This document shows, piece after piece, positions 27,244 through 36,039 of a stretch of 64,000 bases of DNA (positions are counted from its first letter, which is position 1; each line of letters starts with the position of its first letter). The position numbers were made by a program, and so were the translations under genes. The DNA lies in NCBI RefSeq assembly GCF_000012505.1, contig NC_007513.1:1364001-1428000 (forward strand). Reading direction: 5' to 3'. The DNA comes from Synechococcus sp. CC9902 (lineage in GTDB: Bacteria; Cyanobacteriota; Cyanobacteriia; PCC-6307; Cyanobiaceae). The notes below the pieces were generated by a model. That model was not told the DNA's origin, did not search any database, and was given only the letters and a program-made list of their open reading frames with translations.

Positions 27244-28389
27244 GTGAATCACTACGACCTTGTTGTTATTGGAGCCGGGCTGGGTGGATGCAGCCTCGTG
27301 GCATCACTCGAGAAGCTTGGATATCAGGGTCGTGTTGCCTTAGTGGAAGCCGGACGAGGTCCTGGAGGACGAACAGCCAGTCGTCGCAGTCGCACAGATC
27401 CGCGGTGGTGCATCAACCACGGAGCTCCAGCGATCAAGCTGAGTGAATCCCTTCCATCCGCCGTTGATGGATTGCTGGAACCGCTGCGAAACGCGGGAAC
27501 GCTGCAACCCGTTGTGAACCATGAGGTGGCGATCGATGCAAACGGCCAAGTGGTGGCCATTGATCCAGCATCCCCATCTACTAGCCAATGGTGGACTGGA
27601 AGACCCGTTATGGCGAGTGTCTGTGAGGGCTTGTTAGGGCAAAGCTCAAACAAGCTCGAAAGTCATTTCGGAACACGGGTGCGATGGCTCAAACGCCCCG
27701 CAGACCATTGGATGCTGTCGGATCAATCCGAAGGCTGGCAACTCAAGGCCAAGCGCCTCGTTCTGAGTGGCAACTTGCTTGCCCATCCACGGTCACTGGC
27801 GATGCTCCAGTGGAACGATGTGCCGTTGCGAACTGCCGTCCCTAAAGGAGTCGACCCTGAATTGGATGCCGTCCTTACAACATTGGAGGCCAGTGCATCC
27901 ACAGTTCGCTGGAACTTGATGCTCGATTTAGGTGATGTAAACCTGCAGACACCTGCGCTTCCCTGGCAGATCGGGCTAAACCCAGATGCACAAAAGCGCT
28001 GGGGAGTAGAGCGGATCGTGCTGCATCGCCAGACCGATGCACGGCTTGGCTTGGTGGTTCATGGATTGCATAACGGTGCAACGATCGATCCCAGCACCCA
28101 GCCGGTCTTGCTTGAGTCCGAAGAAAAGCGATTAGAAGCTGTTTTGCCTGAACTCCTCCTGCATTGGCCTGCCCTTCGCAAGGCCTTGAAATCAGCACGA
28201 TCGATGGGCGTGATGCGCTGGGGAGCAGCACAACCTCTGAACCACCCCGTTCCGAGTCATTTGCAGTGGTGCCACCAAAGCGCCGTTGGTTTTTGCGGCG
28301 ACTGGATTGAAGGCCCTCACTTCGGAACAGGCGAAGGAGCGATCCGCAGCGGTGTTGCTCTTGCCGAACGGCTGACCGCCGACAGTTAA
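27244..28389 (+). CDS. FAD-dependent oxidoreductase, renalase/amine-oxidase-like
   Basis: A 381-residue flavoprotein with a dinucleotide fold at the start (DLVVIGAGLGGCSLVASLEKLG), then VEAGRGPGGRTASRRS, and a C-terminal FAD motif (VGFCGDWIEGPHFGTGEGAIRSG). This layout is that of NAD(P)-binding renalase-like proteins common in cyanobacteria. The substrate is unknown. It starts at GTG 27244 and ends 13 bp before tRNA-Pro. Confidence 0.8.
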   Translation: MNHYDLVVIGAGLGGCSLVASLEKLGYQGRVALVEAGRGPGGRTASRRSRTDPRWCINHGAPAIKLSESLPSAVDGLLEPLRNAGTLQPVVNHEVAIDANGQVVAIDPASPSTSQWWTGRPVMASVCEGLLGQSSNKLESHFGTRVRWLKRPADHWMLSDQSEGWQLKAKRLVLSGNLLAHPRSLAMLQWNDVPLRTAVPKGVDPELDAVLTTLEASASTVRWNLMLDLGDVNLQTPALPWQIGLNPDAQKRWGVERIVLHRQTDARLGLVVHGLHNGATIDPSTQPVLLESEEKRLEAVLPELLLHWPALRKALKSARSMGVMRWGAAQPLNHPVPSHLQWCHQSAVGFCGDWIEGPHFGTGEGAIRSGVALAERLTADS

Positions 28390-28402
28390 TCTGTTGAGGT
28401 GC

Positions 28403-28476
28403 CGGGGAGTGGCGCAGTTTGGTAGCGCGCTTGCTTTGGGAGCAAGATGCCGCAGGTTCGAATCCTGTCTCCCCGA
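28403..28476 (+). tRNA. tRNA-Pro(TGG), target of island integration
   Basis: A 74-base cloverleaf with acceptor CGGGGAG/CTCCCCG, anticodon loop with TGG, and T arm GGTTCGAATCC. It is intact. Its last 46 bases (28431-28476) are repeated exactly at 41576-41621, marking the attachment site of the island that follows. Confidence 0.96.
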
Positions 28477-28481
28477 CTCGC
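28431..28481 (+). repeat. attL: left copy of the 51-bp island attachment repeat
   Basis: The sequence from the anticodon-stem region of tRNA-Pro to five bases past its 3' end is identical to 41576-41626. Beyond the exact 51 bp, the likeness continues imperfectly for about 50 bp through the terminator. Because the tRNA stays whole, the element carries a replacement 3' half, as tyrosine-integrase elements do. Confidence 0.95.
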
Positions 28482-28511
28482 AAATGAGTCAGCCCCCAAC
28501 TGACATCTCCG

Positions 28512-28535
28512 CCGCTCCGCAAGGGGCGGTTTTTT
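28512..28535 (+). terminator. Terminator after tRNA-Pro (left copy)
   Basis: A seven-pair stem CCGCTCC/GGGGCGG with GCAA tetraloop, followed by six T. A near copy lies at 41657-41682 beyond attR. Confidence 0.85.
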
Positions 28536-28550
28536 ATTGCTTAAGCGCAG

Positions 28551-28570
28551 GTGTGTGGTGAGCGTGTGGT
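28551..28570 (+). repeat. Left inner 20-bp repeat, candidate integrase arm site
   Basis: Twenty bases built from the units GTGTGGTGA and GCGTGTGGT recur exactly at 41451-41470. The left copy is 70 bp inside attL. An inverted copy of the CGTGTGGTGGG core follows at about 28593-28603. Position at both ends and repeat structure suit integrase or excisionase arm sites. Confidence 0.65.
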
Positions 28571-28735
28571 GAACCACCTTGCCGTGTACTGCCCACCACA
28601 CGACTTTCTGAGCATCTGGTGATTTCTATTGACAGGATTTGGTGATCAATTCAGGATTGATTCATCCGAAACGCGGTAGTCGCGATCCGAGGCAAGGCTG
28701 GTCCTAGACCAAGTAAGTCCTCGACCTGGCTACCC

Positions 28736-28749
28736 CCCGCAATTGCGGG
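28736..28749. promoter_or_regulatory. Perfect 14-bp palindrome, possible operator
   Basis: CCCGCAATTGCGGG lies about 72 bp before the first island gene. It has no following T run, so it is more likely an operator or a short RNA hairpin than a terminator. Confidence 0.35.
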
Positions 28750-28821
28750 TCGTACTGCCGAGAAACTTGTTTTCTGTCTGGCGGGCTGATGAGCGACGGG
28801 TTCTGTTCATTCCCTTGTGCA

Positions 28822-29064
28822 ATGGCACGAAAGCAGGACCGCTACGCCGAATCAGCCCAGACTCAGGTCATGGTCAACGGACACGCCATCAGGCTGTCTG
28901 GACCAAAGGACCGTGCAGAGATCCAACGCAGTGTCGAAATCATCGACCGCAAATTGGCTGCAGAAGACTGGCATCCTTACTCCTCCAAAGAGGAGTGCCT
29001 CAAGCGCTGGTCTGAGTTGAAAGGTGTAAAGGCTGCTGTGCTCAGAGCCAAGGGGCTTATCTAG
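28822..29064 (+). CDS. Small island protein, function unknown
   Basis: An 80-residue basic soluble protein starting MARKQDRYAESAQTQVMVNG, with a helical, tryptophan-containing C-terminal half (ECLKRWSELKGVKAAVLRAKG). It is the first gene of the left island module and is followed 9 bp later by the HTH gene. Small early proteins of this kind often regulate satellites, but nothing in the sequence proves it. A frame start at 28789 would add 11 residues. Confidence 0.6.
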   Translation: MARKQDRYAESAQTQVMVNGHAIRLSGPKDRAEIQRSVEIIDRKLAAEDWHPYSSKEECLKRWSELKGVKAAVLRAKGLI

Positions 29065-29073
29065 TCGCCCGCA

Positions 29074-29382
29074 ATGTCCACTACGCCCGAATGGGTGCAT
29101 GAGCCCGATGCTGCAGAACTTCTGCACATAAAGGCCTGCACCCTCAGAAATATGCGCCGTGAGCGCAGGCTCGATGCTGGAACGCATTGGGTTTATTCAA
29201 CTGGATCCATTGGTGGTCCCGTCGTCTACAACATCCCTGAAATCAGGGAGATGCAGCGTCAACGCACCATTGAATTGGTACAAAAAGAGGATGCTTCACG
29301 CAAGGCAGAACGGAATCGTCGCCAACAAGCAATCGAGATTTACGACGAGGCAACAGCTCCGATCCAAAGTGGGAGGGCCTGA
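29074..29382 (+). CDS. Excisionase/MerR-like helix-turn-helix protein
   Basis: A 102-residue protein. Residues 8-55 (EPDAAELLHIKACTLRNMRR, then ERRLDAGTHWVY) have the winged HTH layout of excisionases and phage helix-turn-helix 17 domains, followed by a charged helix (EMQRQRTIELVQKEDASRKA). It probably binds DNA and could direct excision or control the module. It ends three bases before the VapE-like gene, on the same strand. Confidence 0.68.
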   Translation: MSTTPEWVHEPDAAELLHIKACTLRNMRRERRLDAGTHWVYSTGSIGGPVVYNIPEIREMQRQRTIELVQKEDASRKAERNRRQQAIEIYDEATAPIQSGRA

Positions 29383-29385
29383 GTC

Positions 29386-30588
29386 GTGGCACATCTCACT
29401 CAAGATTTGGACTCCTGCAAAGAGTCAAGAAAGAGACGATTAACCCCAGCAGAACTTTGTTCTTTATGGCGATCAGCGCCGTACAAGCTGGCATTCAATG
29501 AGCTGACTCAAGAAGTCGAACTTGATCAGGCTTCCCTCCCCGTTGTGGAGATTGAGGAGGCTTACATCGGACTCTCTGAGAAGGGTTACAACGCTGATCC
29601 GAGGACGACATTCGACAGTGTTCTCAAGGTCGCTCGGGAAAAGCGTTTTCATCCCGTTCAGCAGTACTTCGAGCGGATTGAAAAAGATGATTCGATCACA
29701 CCGATTGAGCTATCGATGTTCTCTCAGGATTACTTCGGGACCAGCGATGGTCTCTATGACTCCATGTGGGCCGCGGCTCTTCGAGGAGTGGTTTGGAGAG
29801 TGTTCAAGCCTGGCTGTCAGTTCGACTTTGTACTGACGCTTAAGGGCGCTCAGGGAATCAGAAAAAGCAGCAGCTTTTTGGCTCTTGTGCCAAATCCCGA
29901 TTGGATTTCCTCATCAACTCATGACCAAGCCAAGGACATGACCGTTGCACTCCACAGAGCAGTGATCACTGAACTCGCAGAGCTGGAACACATCACAGGA
30001 AAGCGATCAACAGGAGCCCTTAAAAACCACATCACAACAAGAGTCGATCTTTGCCGTGTGCCTTATGGAAGAACTTATGAACGGCTTAGGAGGCGATCGA
30101 TCATGGTGGCCTCCGTCAACGGTGATGAGTTCCTTCGGGATCACACCGGTGATAGGCGTTTCTGGGTTGTTGACCTCGGTCAACGGGTCATCGATACCGG
30201 CAAGATCAGCAGGGATCGAGACCGCATTTGGAAGGCTGCAATTGCCCAGTTCAAACAAGGCTTAAATCCTTGTCTGTCGCAGGCAGAGCAGTCCGTCAGT
30301 GATAAGAGAAATGAGGGCTTCCGAAGCGAGAACATCTACCTCTCTGCTGTTGAAGAGGAATGTCTTGGCAAGTTGAAAGCCAAAGGGCGAGAGGGTGGCT
30401 TTGACACGCGGTTTGCGATCAACGAATCAGGCGTATGCGAGGGGCGCCCTCCAGGGCAGACCGAGATGCGCCTGATGAGCCAATGCCTCAGGGAGTTGGG
30501 CTTTGTGCAAGATCGCAATGCCACACGTGATCCGAATCTTGGTCGATCCCGTAAATGGCGATTGAGCGACACATCTGGCACTAGCTGA
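29386..30588 (+). CDS. VapE-like (virulence-associated E) replication ATPase
   Basis: A 400-residue protein with the VapE core at about 120-270. The P-loop region is LKGAQGIRKSSSF, then VITELAELEH, RVDLCRVPYGR, and RRSIMVASVNGDEFLRDHTG followed by DRRFWVV. VapE proteins are SF3-like helicases that replicate phage satellites. The third glycine of the usual GxxGxGKS is Arg here (GAQGIRKS), which may weaken ATP binding. The N-terminal primase-like half seen in long relatives is absent. It starts at GTG 29386. Confidence 0.85.
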   Translation: MAHLTQDLDSCKESRKRRLTPAELCSLWRSAPYKLAFNELTQEVELDQASLPVVEIEEAYIGLSEKGYNADPRTTFDSVLKVAREKRFHPVQQYFERIEKDDSITPIELSMFSQDYFGTSDGLYDSMWAAALRGVVWRVFKPGCQFDFVLTLKGAQGIRKSSSFLALVPNPDWISSSTHDQAKDMTVALHRAVITELAELEHITGKRSTGALKNHITTRVDLCRVPYGRTYERLRRRSIMVASVNGDEFLRDHTGDRRFWVVDLGQRVIDTGKISRDRDRIWKAAIAQFKQGLNPCLSQAEQSVSDKRNEGFRSENIYLSAVEEECLGKLKAKGREGGFDTRFAINESGVCEGRPPGQTEMRLMSQCLRELGFVQDRNATRDPNLGRSRKWRLSDTSGTS

Positions 30589-30827
30589 CGGCTGAGTGTG
30601 TGCCATTGCAAAGCACGACCAAGACTTTGATTTGAGGTATTTGGCACACAGCACAGCATTTATTGGAATGTTGAAGCTGATTAAGCGGTATGGAGGAGTC
30701 TTTGATTTCCTCTGTGCCGCTGTGCCAACGACACTTATAAGGTGCAGCCACGCAAGAAACCAACAAGATCAATCAAGAAAGACTTGGCTCGAAAAGCAAA
30801 ATAATTTGAATCTTATACAATTAATAA

Positions 30828-31151
30828 ATGGGTAAGAAGAGCGACGCAGCAGAAATTGATCGGCGAGTTCATACCATCGTCAAGCTTTTATCGTCAGCAA
30901 AAACATCGAGTTACGTTTGTCGCTATGCGTCCGAAGAATGGGGGGTCGATCCACGCACAGCTCACCGCTATCTCGCAAAGGCCCGAGAGATCATCAGGGA
31001 TGATTACTCAGTTGATCGTTCCGACTTCTTAGGCAGCCGTTTGGCGCTCTTAGACGAGATCATCGAAGCCAGCATCAGAACCAAACAGCACAGCAATGCA
31101 GTTGGCGCTCTGAAGCTTCAGGCGCAGCTCACAAGACTTCTAGATGGGTAA
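30828..31151 (+). CDS. Terminase-small-subunit-like HTH protein
   Basis: A 107-residue helical protein with an N-terminal HTH (SYVCRYASEEWGVDPRTAHR then YLAKAREIIRDD) and a C-terminal helix pair (RLALLDEIIEASIRTKQHSN then AVGALKLQAQLTRLLDG). The layout is that of small terminase subunits, which satellites use to redirect helper-phage packaging. The identification rests on pattern and context, so it is moderate. No large terminase follows. Confidence 0.6.
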   Translation: MGKKSDAAEIDRRVHTIVKLLSSAKTSSYVCRYASEEWGVDPRTAHRYLAKAREIIRDDYSVDRSDFLGSRLALLDEIIEASIRTKQHSNAVGALKLQAQLTRLLDG

Positions 31152-31332
31152 GGACGACAATGGATATGGAAGTTAGGCGTTTACAGAACAGGAAAAGATT
31201 GAGTATCTGGTAGGCGCGTCACTATTGGCGTTTGTGAGAGGCCTGCGGGCTAAAGCAAAGCTGAAACTGGTCATTTCACTAGGCAGCATTTGCCCTGTCA
31301 CGCCACCATTCGATTAGTCCAATTTCCCTTTG

Positions 31333-32379
31333 ATGCTGCGTCGTCTTTCTGCAGGGTTGCTTGCCACTGCTGCTTTTGTTGCACCACTGGCTGCTACTGC
31401 GCAAGAGGGCAGTGCTGACGACCTTGGTGTGATGAGCATCAGCCTCGCTGATGTCGTCAAACCCACCATTGGCTTTCAAGGTTCACTCCAGGGTGCAGGA
31501 ACACCGAACCAAGCAGGCATCGGTGGCTTCCTTCCGCTGTCTGTTGGTGACAACAGCGTGTGGTTCCTGGATGCACTGGTCAACGCCAGCTTTGCTGATC
31601 GTGAGGGCTACAGCAGCATCATCAACACCGACGTTGCTGGTGGAACTGTCTCCACCTCAACCCGAATTGGTTACCGCTGGCTGAATAGCGATCGCAGCTG
31701 GATGTTTGGGCTGAATGGCGGATATGACAGCCGCTCAGTGAAATCTGGTGGTACTGACACTGGTATCAGCGTCACCAACAAAAAGACTGTCGGGTTCCAG
31801 CAGATCGCACTGAACGCAGAAGCAGTCTCCAACAGCTGGACCTTGAACGGCTATGGACTGATCCCTGTGGGTGATGTCGAGCAGAAGCTCAATAGCGTCT
31901 ATGACGCTGGTGCGTTGAACACCTATGGCTTGGATGCTGGTTATTTCATCACTCCTGTTTTAAAAGCATCAGCTGGTTATTACTACCAACACCGCGATCA
32001 AGAAGATGTCGATGGTTCTGGTGTGCGTGGACGCTTGGCTTATGAAATGACAAGTGGAGTTACAGCTGGTGTGAATGTCTCTTACGACGAGGCATTTGAC
32101 ACCAGAGTTTCTGCAGACCTTAAAGTTCGCTTTGGTGGTGCAAGTACAACAGCCCAGCGCAAAGAAGTTCAACAACTACCTGTAATCAATGCATTAACAT
32201 CAACACCAAGCAACAGGGATGTGAGGGTGCACGATTGTGACGGTGGTTACGACAGCTCAGACAATTTTAAGTGCATACCTAATACCTATTGTATACCTGA
32301 CTGTTCCTCGGACGACAGGCTCGCAACGCAAAAAGGACGAGATGAATTAACAGGAGAAAAGGGGATAAAATGTTGTTGA
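31333..32379 (+). CDS. Outer-membrane beta-barrel protein, inverse-autotransporter-like
   Basis: A 348-residue protein: signal peptide (LRRLSAGLLATAAFVAPLAATAQ), then a series of amphipathic strands with the pattern GGFLPLSVGDNSVWFLDALV, TSTRIGYRWLNSDRSWMFGL and GGYDSRS, which is like the beta-domain of inverse autotransporters. The last 50 residues are different: charged, with six cysteines (HDCDGGYDSSDNFKCIPNTY, ending CC), possibly a surface disulfide domain. The ATG is at 31333. A strong terminator follows. It is probably a surface or phage-contact factor. Confidence 0.72.
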   Translation: MLRRLSAGLLATAAFVAPLAATAQEGSADDLGVMSISLADVVKPTIGFQGSLQGAGTPNQAGIGGFLPLSVGDNSVWFLDALVNASFADREGYSSIINTDVAGGTVSTSTRIGYRWLNSDRSWMFGLNGGYDSRSVKSGGTDTGISVTNKKTVGFQQIALNAEAVSNSWTLNGYGLIPVGDVEQKLNSVYDAGALNTYGLDAGYFITPVLKASAGYYYQHRDQEDVDGSGVRGRLAYEMTSGVTAGVNVSYDEAFDTRVSADLKVRFGGASTTAQRKEVQQLPVINALTSTPSNRDVRVHDCDGGYDSSDNFKCIPNTYCIPDCSSDDRLATQKGRDELTGEKGIKCC

Positions 32380-32416
32380 ATAATTAGTTAAGACCCTGGA
32401 TGCAACTTATCATTCA

Positions 32417-32447
32417 AAGCCCCTGCGACCACAGGGGCTTTTTATTT
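32417..32447 (+). terminator. Terminator after the beta-barrel gene
   Basis: A nine-pair stem AAGCCCCTG/CAGGGGCTT with a six-base loop, ending in a T run. Confidence 0.9.
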
Positions 32448-32507
32448 CTTCAACCAACACCATAAACCCTTAAATCAGCCTTTGATACCTGGCACTAAAT
32501 AAACTTC

Positions 32508-32531
32508 ACCCCGTCGCAAGGCGGGGTTTTT
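32508..32531 (+). terminator. Second hairpin terminator
   Basis: CCCCG/CGGGG stem with an eight-base loop followed by five T. It lies 70 bp after the first terminator with no gene between, so it may be a spare terminator or belong to a small RNA. Confidence 0.65.
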
Positions 32532-32683
32532 GCTGTGAACAATTGATCACTATTGGCATTGAGGAGATGCCTGCGGGTTAGTCCGTTTGGGGGGTAGATC
32601 AGGCGTAATGACTACCCGTTTGGGTGATGTGAGAACTTACGGTTTCGCAGAGAATTGAGGAGTCAAAGCAAAGAAGTAAATCG

Positions 32684-33145
32684 ATGACTACTATTTCTAA
32701 ATACGCACCTACTTTTGACCACTGGAATCTTTGGGACACGTGCAAGTTTAAGATTGAAAATGCTATTCGTCATGCCTATTGGGGAACTCTCATGCATGAA
32801 GAGCAACACTTTCGGATGGTCTACCAACAGTCAATCATCCACAAAATCAATGGATATTTTCAAACTGGATGGCAATTATTTGGAAATGGTCCAGTTCCCT
32901 GGTGTGAAATCAAATGGAGTGGATCTTGGGTGAATACTCTTTTTACATGGACTGACCGCAACGATCCTTCAAATAGCTCATACCACTACCGGATTGGATG
33001 CACTGACCATGAAGGTGAGTTTGGCGTCTATTGCAGCAGCACTGATGAAGTCTTCCAGCTTGGAGAGAGCAATGGATCTGATGAAGACATCTTCCTCATG
33101 ATTGCTGCGGCTTCAGTTGGGCTGATCGTGGATAGAGACAACTAG
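32684..33145 (+). CDS. Island protein of unknown function
   Basis: A 153-residue soluble, aromatic-rich protein starting MTTISKYAPTFDHWNLWDTC. It has eight tryptophans, a likely helical middle and an acidic C-terminus. No signal peptide or known domain. A 300-bp region with two terminators precedes it. Confidence 0.6.
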   Translation: MTTISKYAPTFDHWNLWDTCKFKIENAIRHAYWGTLMHEEQHFRMVYQQSIIHKINGYFQTGWQLFGNGPVPWCEIKWSGSWVNTLFTWTDRNDPSNSSYHYRIGCTDHEGEFGVYCSSTDEVFQLGESNGSDEDIFLMIAAASVGLIVDRDN

Positions 33146-33320
33146 ACATCTGATCGAATGATGGTGATTAAAGAGAGGATTGCTGCTGCTGAAGGACTTG
33201 TCCAATGGAAGGCTATTGCGGAGGAGGTGAAGTGATGTCAAATAAAAGTTCTTTTAATACTTGTACTCTCATGCAATACACAAAACAACAACTCTCACAG
33301 TATTTAATTCGGAAAAACTG

Positions 33321-33755
33321 ATGCAGAATCTCTTTCAGAAGTGCTGCTCCGTATGCAGTAAATCATTCCCTGCCACTCGCGAGTTTTTCGGGCACTACTC
33401 ACGCAATGGCAAGTTCAAACCGAACTGCCGCGAATGTGAACGCGAAAGAGTCAAAGCTTGGCGAAAAAAGAATCCTCAAAAAGCAAATGCTGGATACAAG
33501 CGGCGCCAGAACAAACTTGATGGCTGGGCTCCAACTGCCGAACAGAAGATCAAGCTGTACCTAAAAGCTGATGGTATTTGTCGTTATTGCCAAACCCCCC
33601 TTGGTGTGAATGCGCAGGTTGATCACGCCATTCCAGTAGCCCGTGGTGGGACCAACGACATTTCAAACTTGGATCTGATTTGCGCTCGTTGCAATCAGGA
33701 GAAAGATGCAAAGACCCCAACGGAATACGACTCGTGGAAAAGGAGAGCTGCCTGA
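33321..33755 (+). CDS. HNH endonuclease with N-terminal zinc-ribbon-like segment
   Basis: A 144-residue nuclease. Two CxxC pairs (CSVCSKSF; CREC) in residues 8-45 form a zinc-knuckle segment, and the HNH core (GICRYCQTPLGVNAQVDHAI, then PVARGGTNDISNLDLICARC) fills the C-terminal half with intact DH and N. HNH enzymes often accompany phage packaging genes or act as defence nucleases. The ATG at 33321 is preferred over an upstream TTG/ATG reading from 33261. Confidence 0.8.
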   Translation: MQNLFQKCCSVCSKSFPATREFFGHYSRNGKFKPNCRECERERVKAWRKKNPQKANAGYKRRQNKLDGWAPTAEQKIKLYLKADGICRYCQTPLGVNAQVDHAIPVARGGTNDISNLDLICARCNQEKDAKTPTEYDSWKRRAA

Positions 33756-34133
33756 TTCCCATAACACGGGGGCTGAACTGGGGACTACCGCTCGAATGCG
33801 CCGCAAGCTGGATCGACAGACAAGAAAATGCGGGAGTGGGGTGGAGCGCCAGTAAGCCAATAAAGCCAACACGAAAGCTTGAACAACATCAAATCACAAA
33901 ACTTTCTGCCAACATTGAAATGCTTTGAAGACTCTAACCATTTCAGTTTAGAAAATTTATCCCTAAAGCATTCACTTCTAAGTATAAAGAGTTGAGAAAA
34001 AATATACAATCTGCATAAATCATACAATTCGCGTAGCTGGAAAGAAATTATGATCATATTTCAATGAAGCCAGCTTAACAAGCTAATGTCAAAAACAAAG
34101 TCTTGGCTAGAATAATAAATTGCATGCAACTAG
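33756..34133. other. 378-bp A/T-rich gap without a clear gene
   Basis: No convincing coding frame or hairpin is visible. Base composition drops sharply here compared with the left module and stays low through the next gene. Confidence 0.45.
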
Positions 34134-35627
34134 ATGACTACATCAAGCGCAATGCCTTATGCGTTTTTTCTAGATACTATTAGTTCCTACACAAATACAC
34201 CAAACGGTTCAGCAATTATAGGTGAAACTAGTTTAGCAGGACAAAAAGAGATAAACGATAGCAAGCGTTTTTTTGGGATGAGTGCCGCTTTCAATGGGGG
34301 TGGAGATGCCGCAGAGACTTGGGGCTTAATTAATAAGAAATTAAATACGATTAGCAGGCTGAGCGGAGATGCCAAAGCATCCGCAATTGTAAACGCAGCG
34401 TTACTATATCCTATCGAACTTGATCCAAGCTTGAATGATGGACGGCCAGAAGATCCAAAAAATTGGTTTTACGCCCAAAACTTTCAAATGAAGAATCCAG
34501 CAGATGCTGCAGAAAATTATGCTTTAGTTACCATAATGCTATGGGTGGCAAATCAGTTATATCCAAACACTAAAATCATTCCTGTCTTTGACTCCTACTA
34601 TGTTAAAGGATTAAACTTTCCGCCCTCAGGTATTGTTGATGAAGTCAATGCAAAAATTACACCATTAGGCATCCCAGCACTAGAAAAAGTCAACGATAAG
34701 CCACCAGAGGGAAAACAATGGAATATGCTTTCCACATTCTATAATAACAAACTGATTGATGGATGGATTGGAGATATTTATGGAGACAAAGGCGACACTA
34801 CCGATCTTGAGGGAAAACTTCCTACGCCTGAAAGTCCTTTCTATAGCAAAAATCCTGTACCCTACGTATTGCAATCAAGATCAGATTATCTAGATCAGAA
34901 ATCAAAATTACCCATCGGATCCGATTATTATGATCCCAATGGGATAATGCCATTCAATGCCTCAATTGATTTCAATGGTGATCTTACAGTCCCAGTAGGT
35001 TATTCACCATCGAGCAAGCTTACGCCAGTACCTAAGCCGTATTCGGCAACATCACTTGCGCCAATTGGTGTTCAAACCACCGATGGATTTACAAAATTCA
35101 CTGGTTCTGAAGACTCACTAATAGGGCAATCAGATATCAAGTCTCGAATGATGGGAGGAGATGATTATCTTGAGGTAATAGGTGGCAATAATTATGTTCA
35201 TGGAAATAGGGGTAAAGATACCATTGTTTTGCGTGGTGGCATTGGTAAATACTTAGGAGGAAAAGGCAGCGATGTATTTATTGTTATTGAGACTGAAGCA
35301 GGCACCTTAATAAGAGCTGATCGTGGTGCGGACATCATCACCGGCTCCGCCTCTGGTGTGATTTATAGGTCTGGTAAAGGCAATGATGTGATTTCTGTTA
35401 GTCAAGGGAAAGTGTGGGGTAATCGTGGAAAGGATGTATTCCGTGGAGTACCCGGAGAAGGATATGCTGAAATACAGGACTACACCATTGGAGAAGATTA
35501 TGTTGAGATTGCAATGGATGGTGTCTGGAGCAATATTGAATCAGGCTTGATATTTACAGGTGATTCAGGCGACCAAATAATGCTGCTTGTTGGAATTAGT
35601 GATATTAAACAAGTGACCACGGTCTGA
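34134..35627 (+). CDS. Large secreted-type protein with degenerate RTX repeats
   Basis: A 497-residue protein with no N-terminal signal. Residues 1-310 are of unknown fold, and residues about 315-430 hold repeated glycine/aspartate units (GSEDSLIGQSD, MMGGDDYLEVIGGNN, NRGKDTIVLRGG, GGKGSDVFIV, GNRGKDVFRGV) resembling calcium-binding RTX repeats but imperfect. Such proteins leave through type I secretion with a C-terminal signal. The A/T-rich codon use differs from the core genome. Confidence 0.65.
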   Translation: MTTSSAMPYAFFLDTISSYTNTPNGSAIIGETSLAGQKEINDSKRFFGMSAAFNGGGDAAETWGLINKKLNTISRLSGDAKASAIVNAALLYPIELDPSLNDGRPEDPKNWFYAQNFQMKNPADAAENYALVTIMLWVANQLYPNTKIIPVFDSYYVKGLNFPPSGIVDEVNAKITPLGIPALEKVNDKPPEGKQWNMLSTFYNNKLIDGWIGDIYGDKGDTTDLEGKLPTPESPFYSKNPVPYVLQSRSDYLDQKSKLPIGSDYYDPNGIMPFNASIDFNGDLTVPVGYSPSSKLTPVPKPYSATSLAPIGVQTTDGFTKFTGSEDSLIGQSDIKSRMMGGDDYLEVIGGNNYVHGNRGKDTIVLRGGIGKYLGGKGSDVFIVIETEAGTLIRADRGADIITGSASGVIYRSGKGNDVISVSQGKVWGNRGKDVFRGVPGEGYAEIQDYTIGEDYVEIAMDGVWSNIESGLIFTGDSGDQIMLLVGISDIKQVTTV

Positions 35628-35650
35628 GCAATATTCAAAAGTTACCTCTC

Positions 35651-35679
35651 AAACAGCCCCGCCACGAGCGGGGTTTGTT
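35651..35679. terminator. Terminator hairpin between convergent genes
   Basis: Stem CCCCGC/GCGGGG with a five-base loop, flanked by AAAC and GTTTGTT, serving the RTX-like gene and possibly the gene opposite. Confidence 0.75.
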
Positions 35680-35688
35680 AGTAGTTGA

Positions 35689-35955
35689 TCACGCCCCAAC
35701 ATGTGTCCGGCTGAACTCCTCCAGCACCGCCAGAAACTCTGACTCCTCTGGCGGGTCATCAAACCGGGTGGCGCATTGCACGCAGAACTTGATCCAGGTG
35801 GTGGCTTGAACGTCCCCTGCTGCAATCACCAACGAGTAGGCGTTCTCAAATTCAGCACCGGTCAACAGCATCTCCCCGATGGCGTCATAGAGACGATCCA
35901 TCCCATCGAGCCGAGGGTCAGCAAAGACAGCGCGGATCTCATCTCGGGTTGCCAT
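35689..35955 (-). CDS. Small conserved protein with degraded relatives nearby
   Basis: An 88-residue soluble acidic protein starting MATRDEIRAVFADPRLDGMD, middle LTGAEFENAYSLVIAAGDVQ, end PPEESEFLAVLEEFSRTH. Function unknown. Fragments of the same family appear near 44336-44430 (C-terminal part) and 45485-45525 (N-terminal part). Confidence 0.65.
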   Translation of the reverse strand: MATRDEIRAVFADPRLDGMDRLYDAIGEMLLTGAEFENAYSLVIAAGDVQATTWIKFCVQCATRFDDPPEESEFLAVLEEFSRTHVGA

Positions 35956-36039
35956 CGCTGCTCATCAAAGCCATTTCATCTTGGTTGTTTCCTCTAATTA
36001 AGAGGTGAACTAACCCATCAACGATGAGAACCTGATCAC

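Noticed and set aside
30596-30835. A 79-residue plus-strand frame between the VapE-like and TerS-like genes
   Set aside because: No ribosome site, odd composition and overlap with the next start; more likely an intergenic region.
33159-33236. A 25-codon frame MMVIKERIAAAEGLVQWKAI ending near the HNH gene
   Set aside because: Good GGAGG-rich composition at its end but too short and unsupported.
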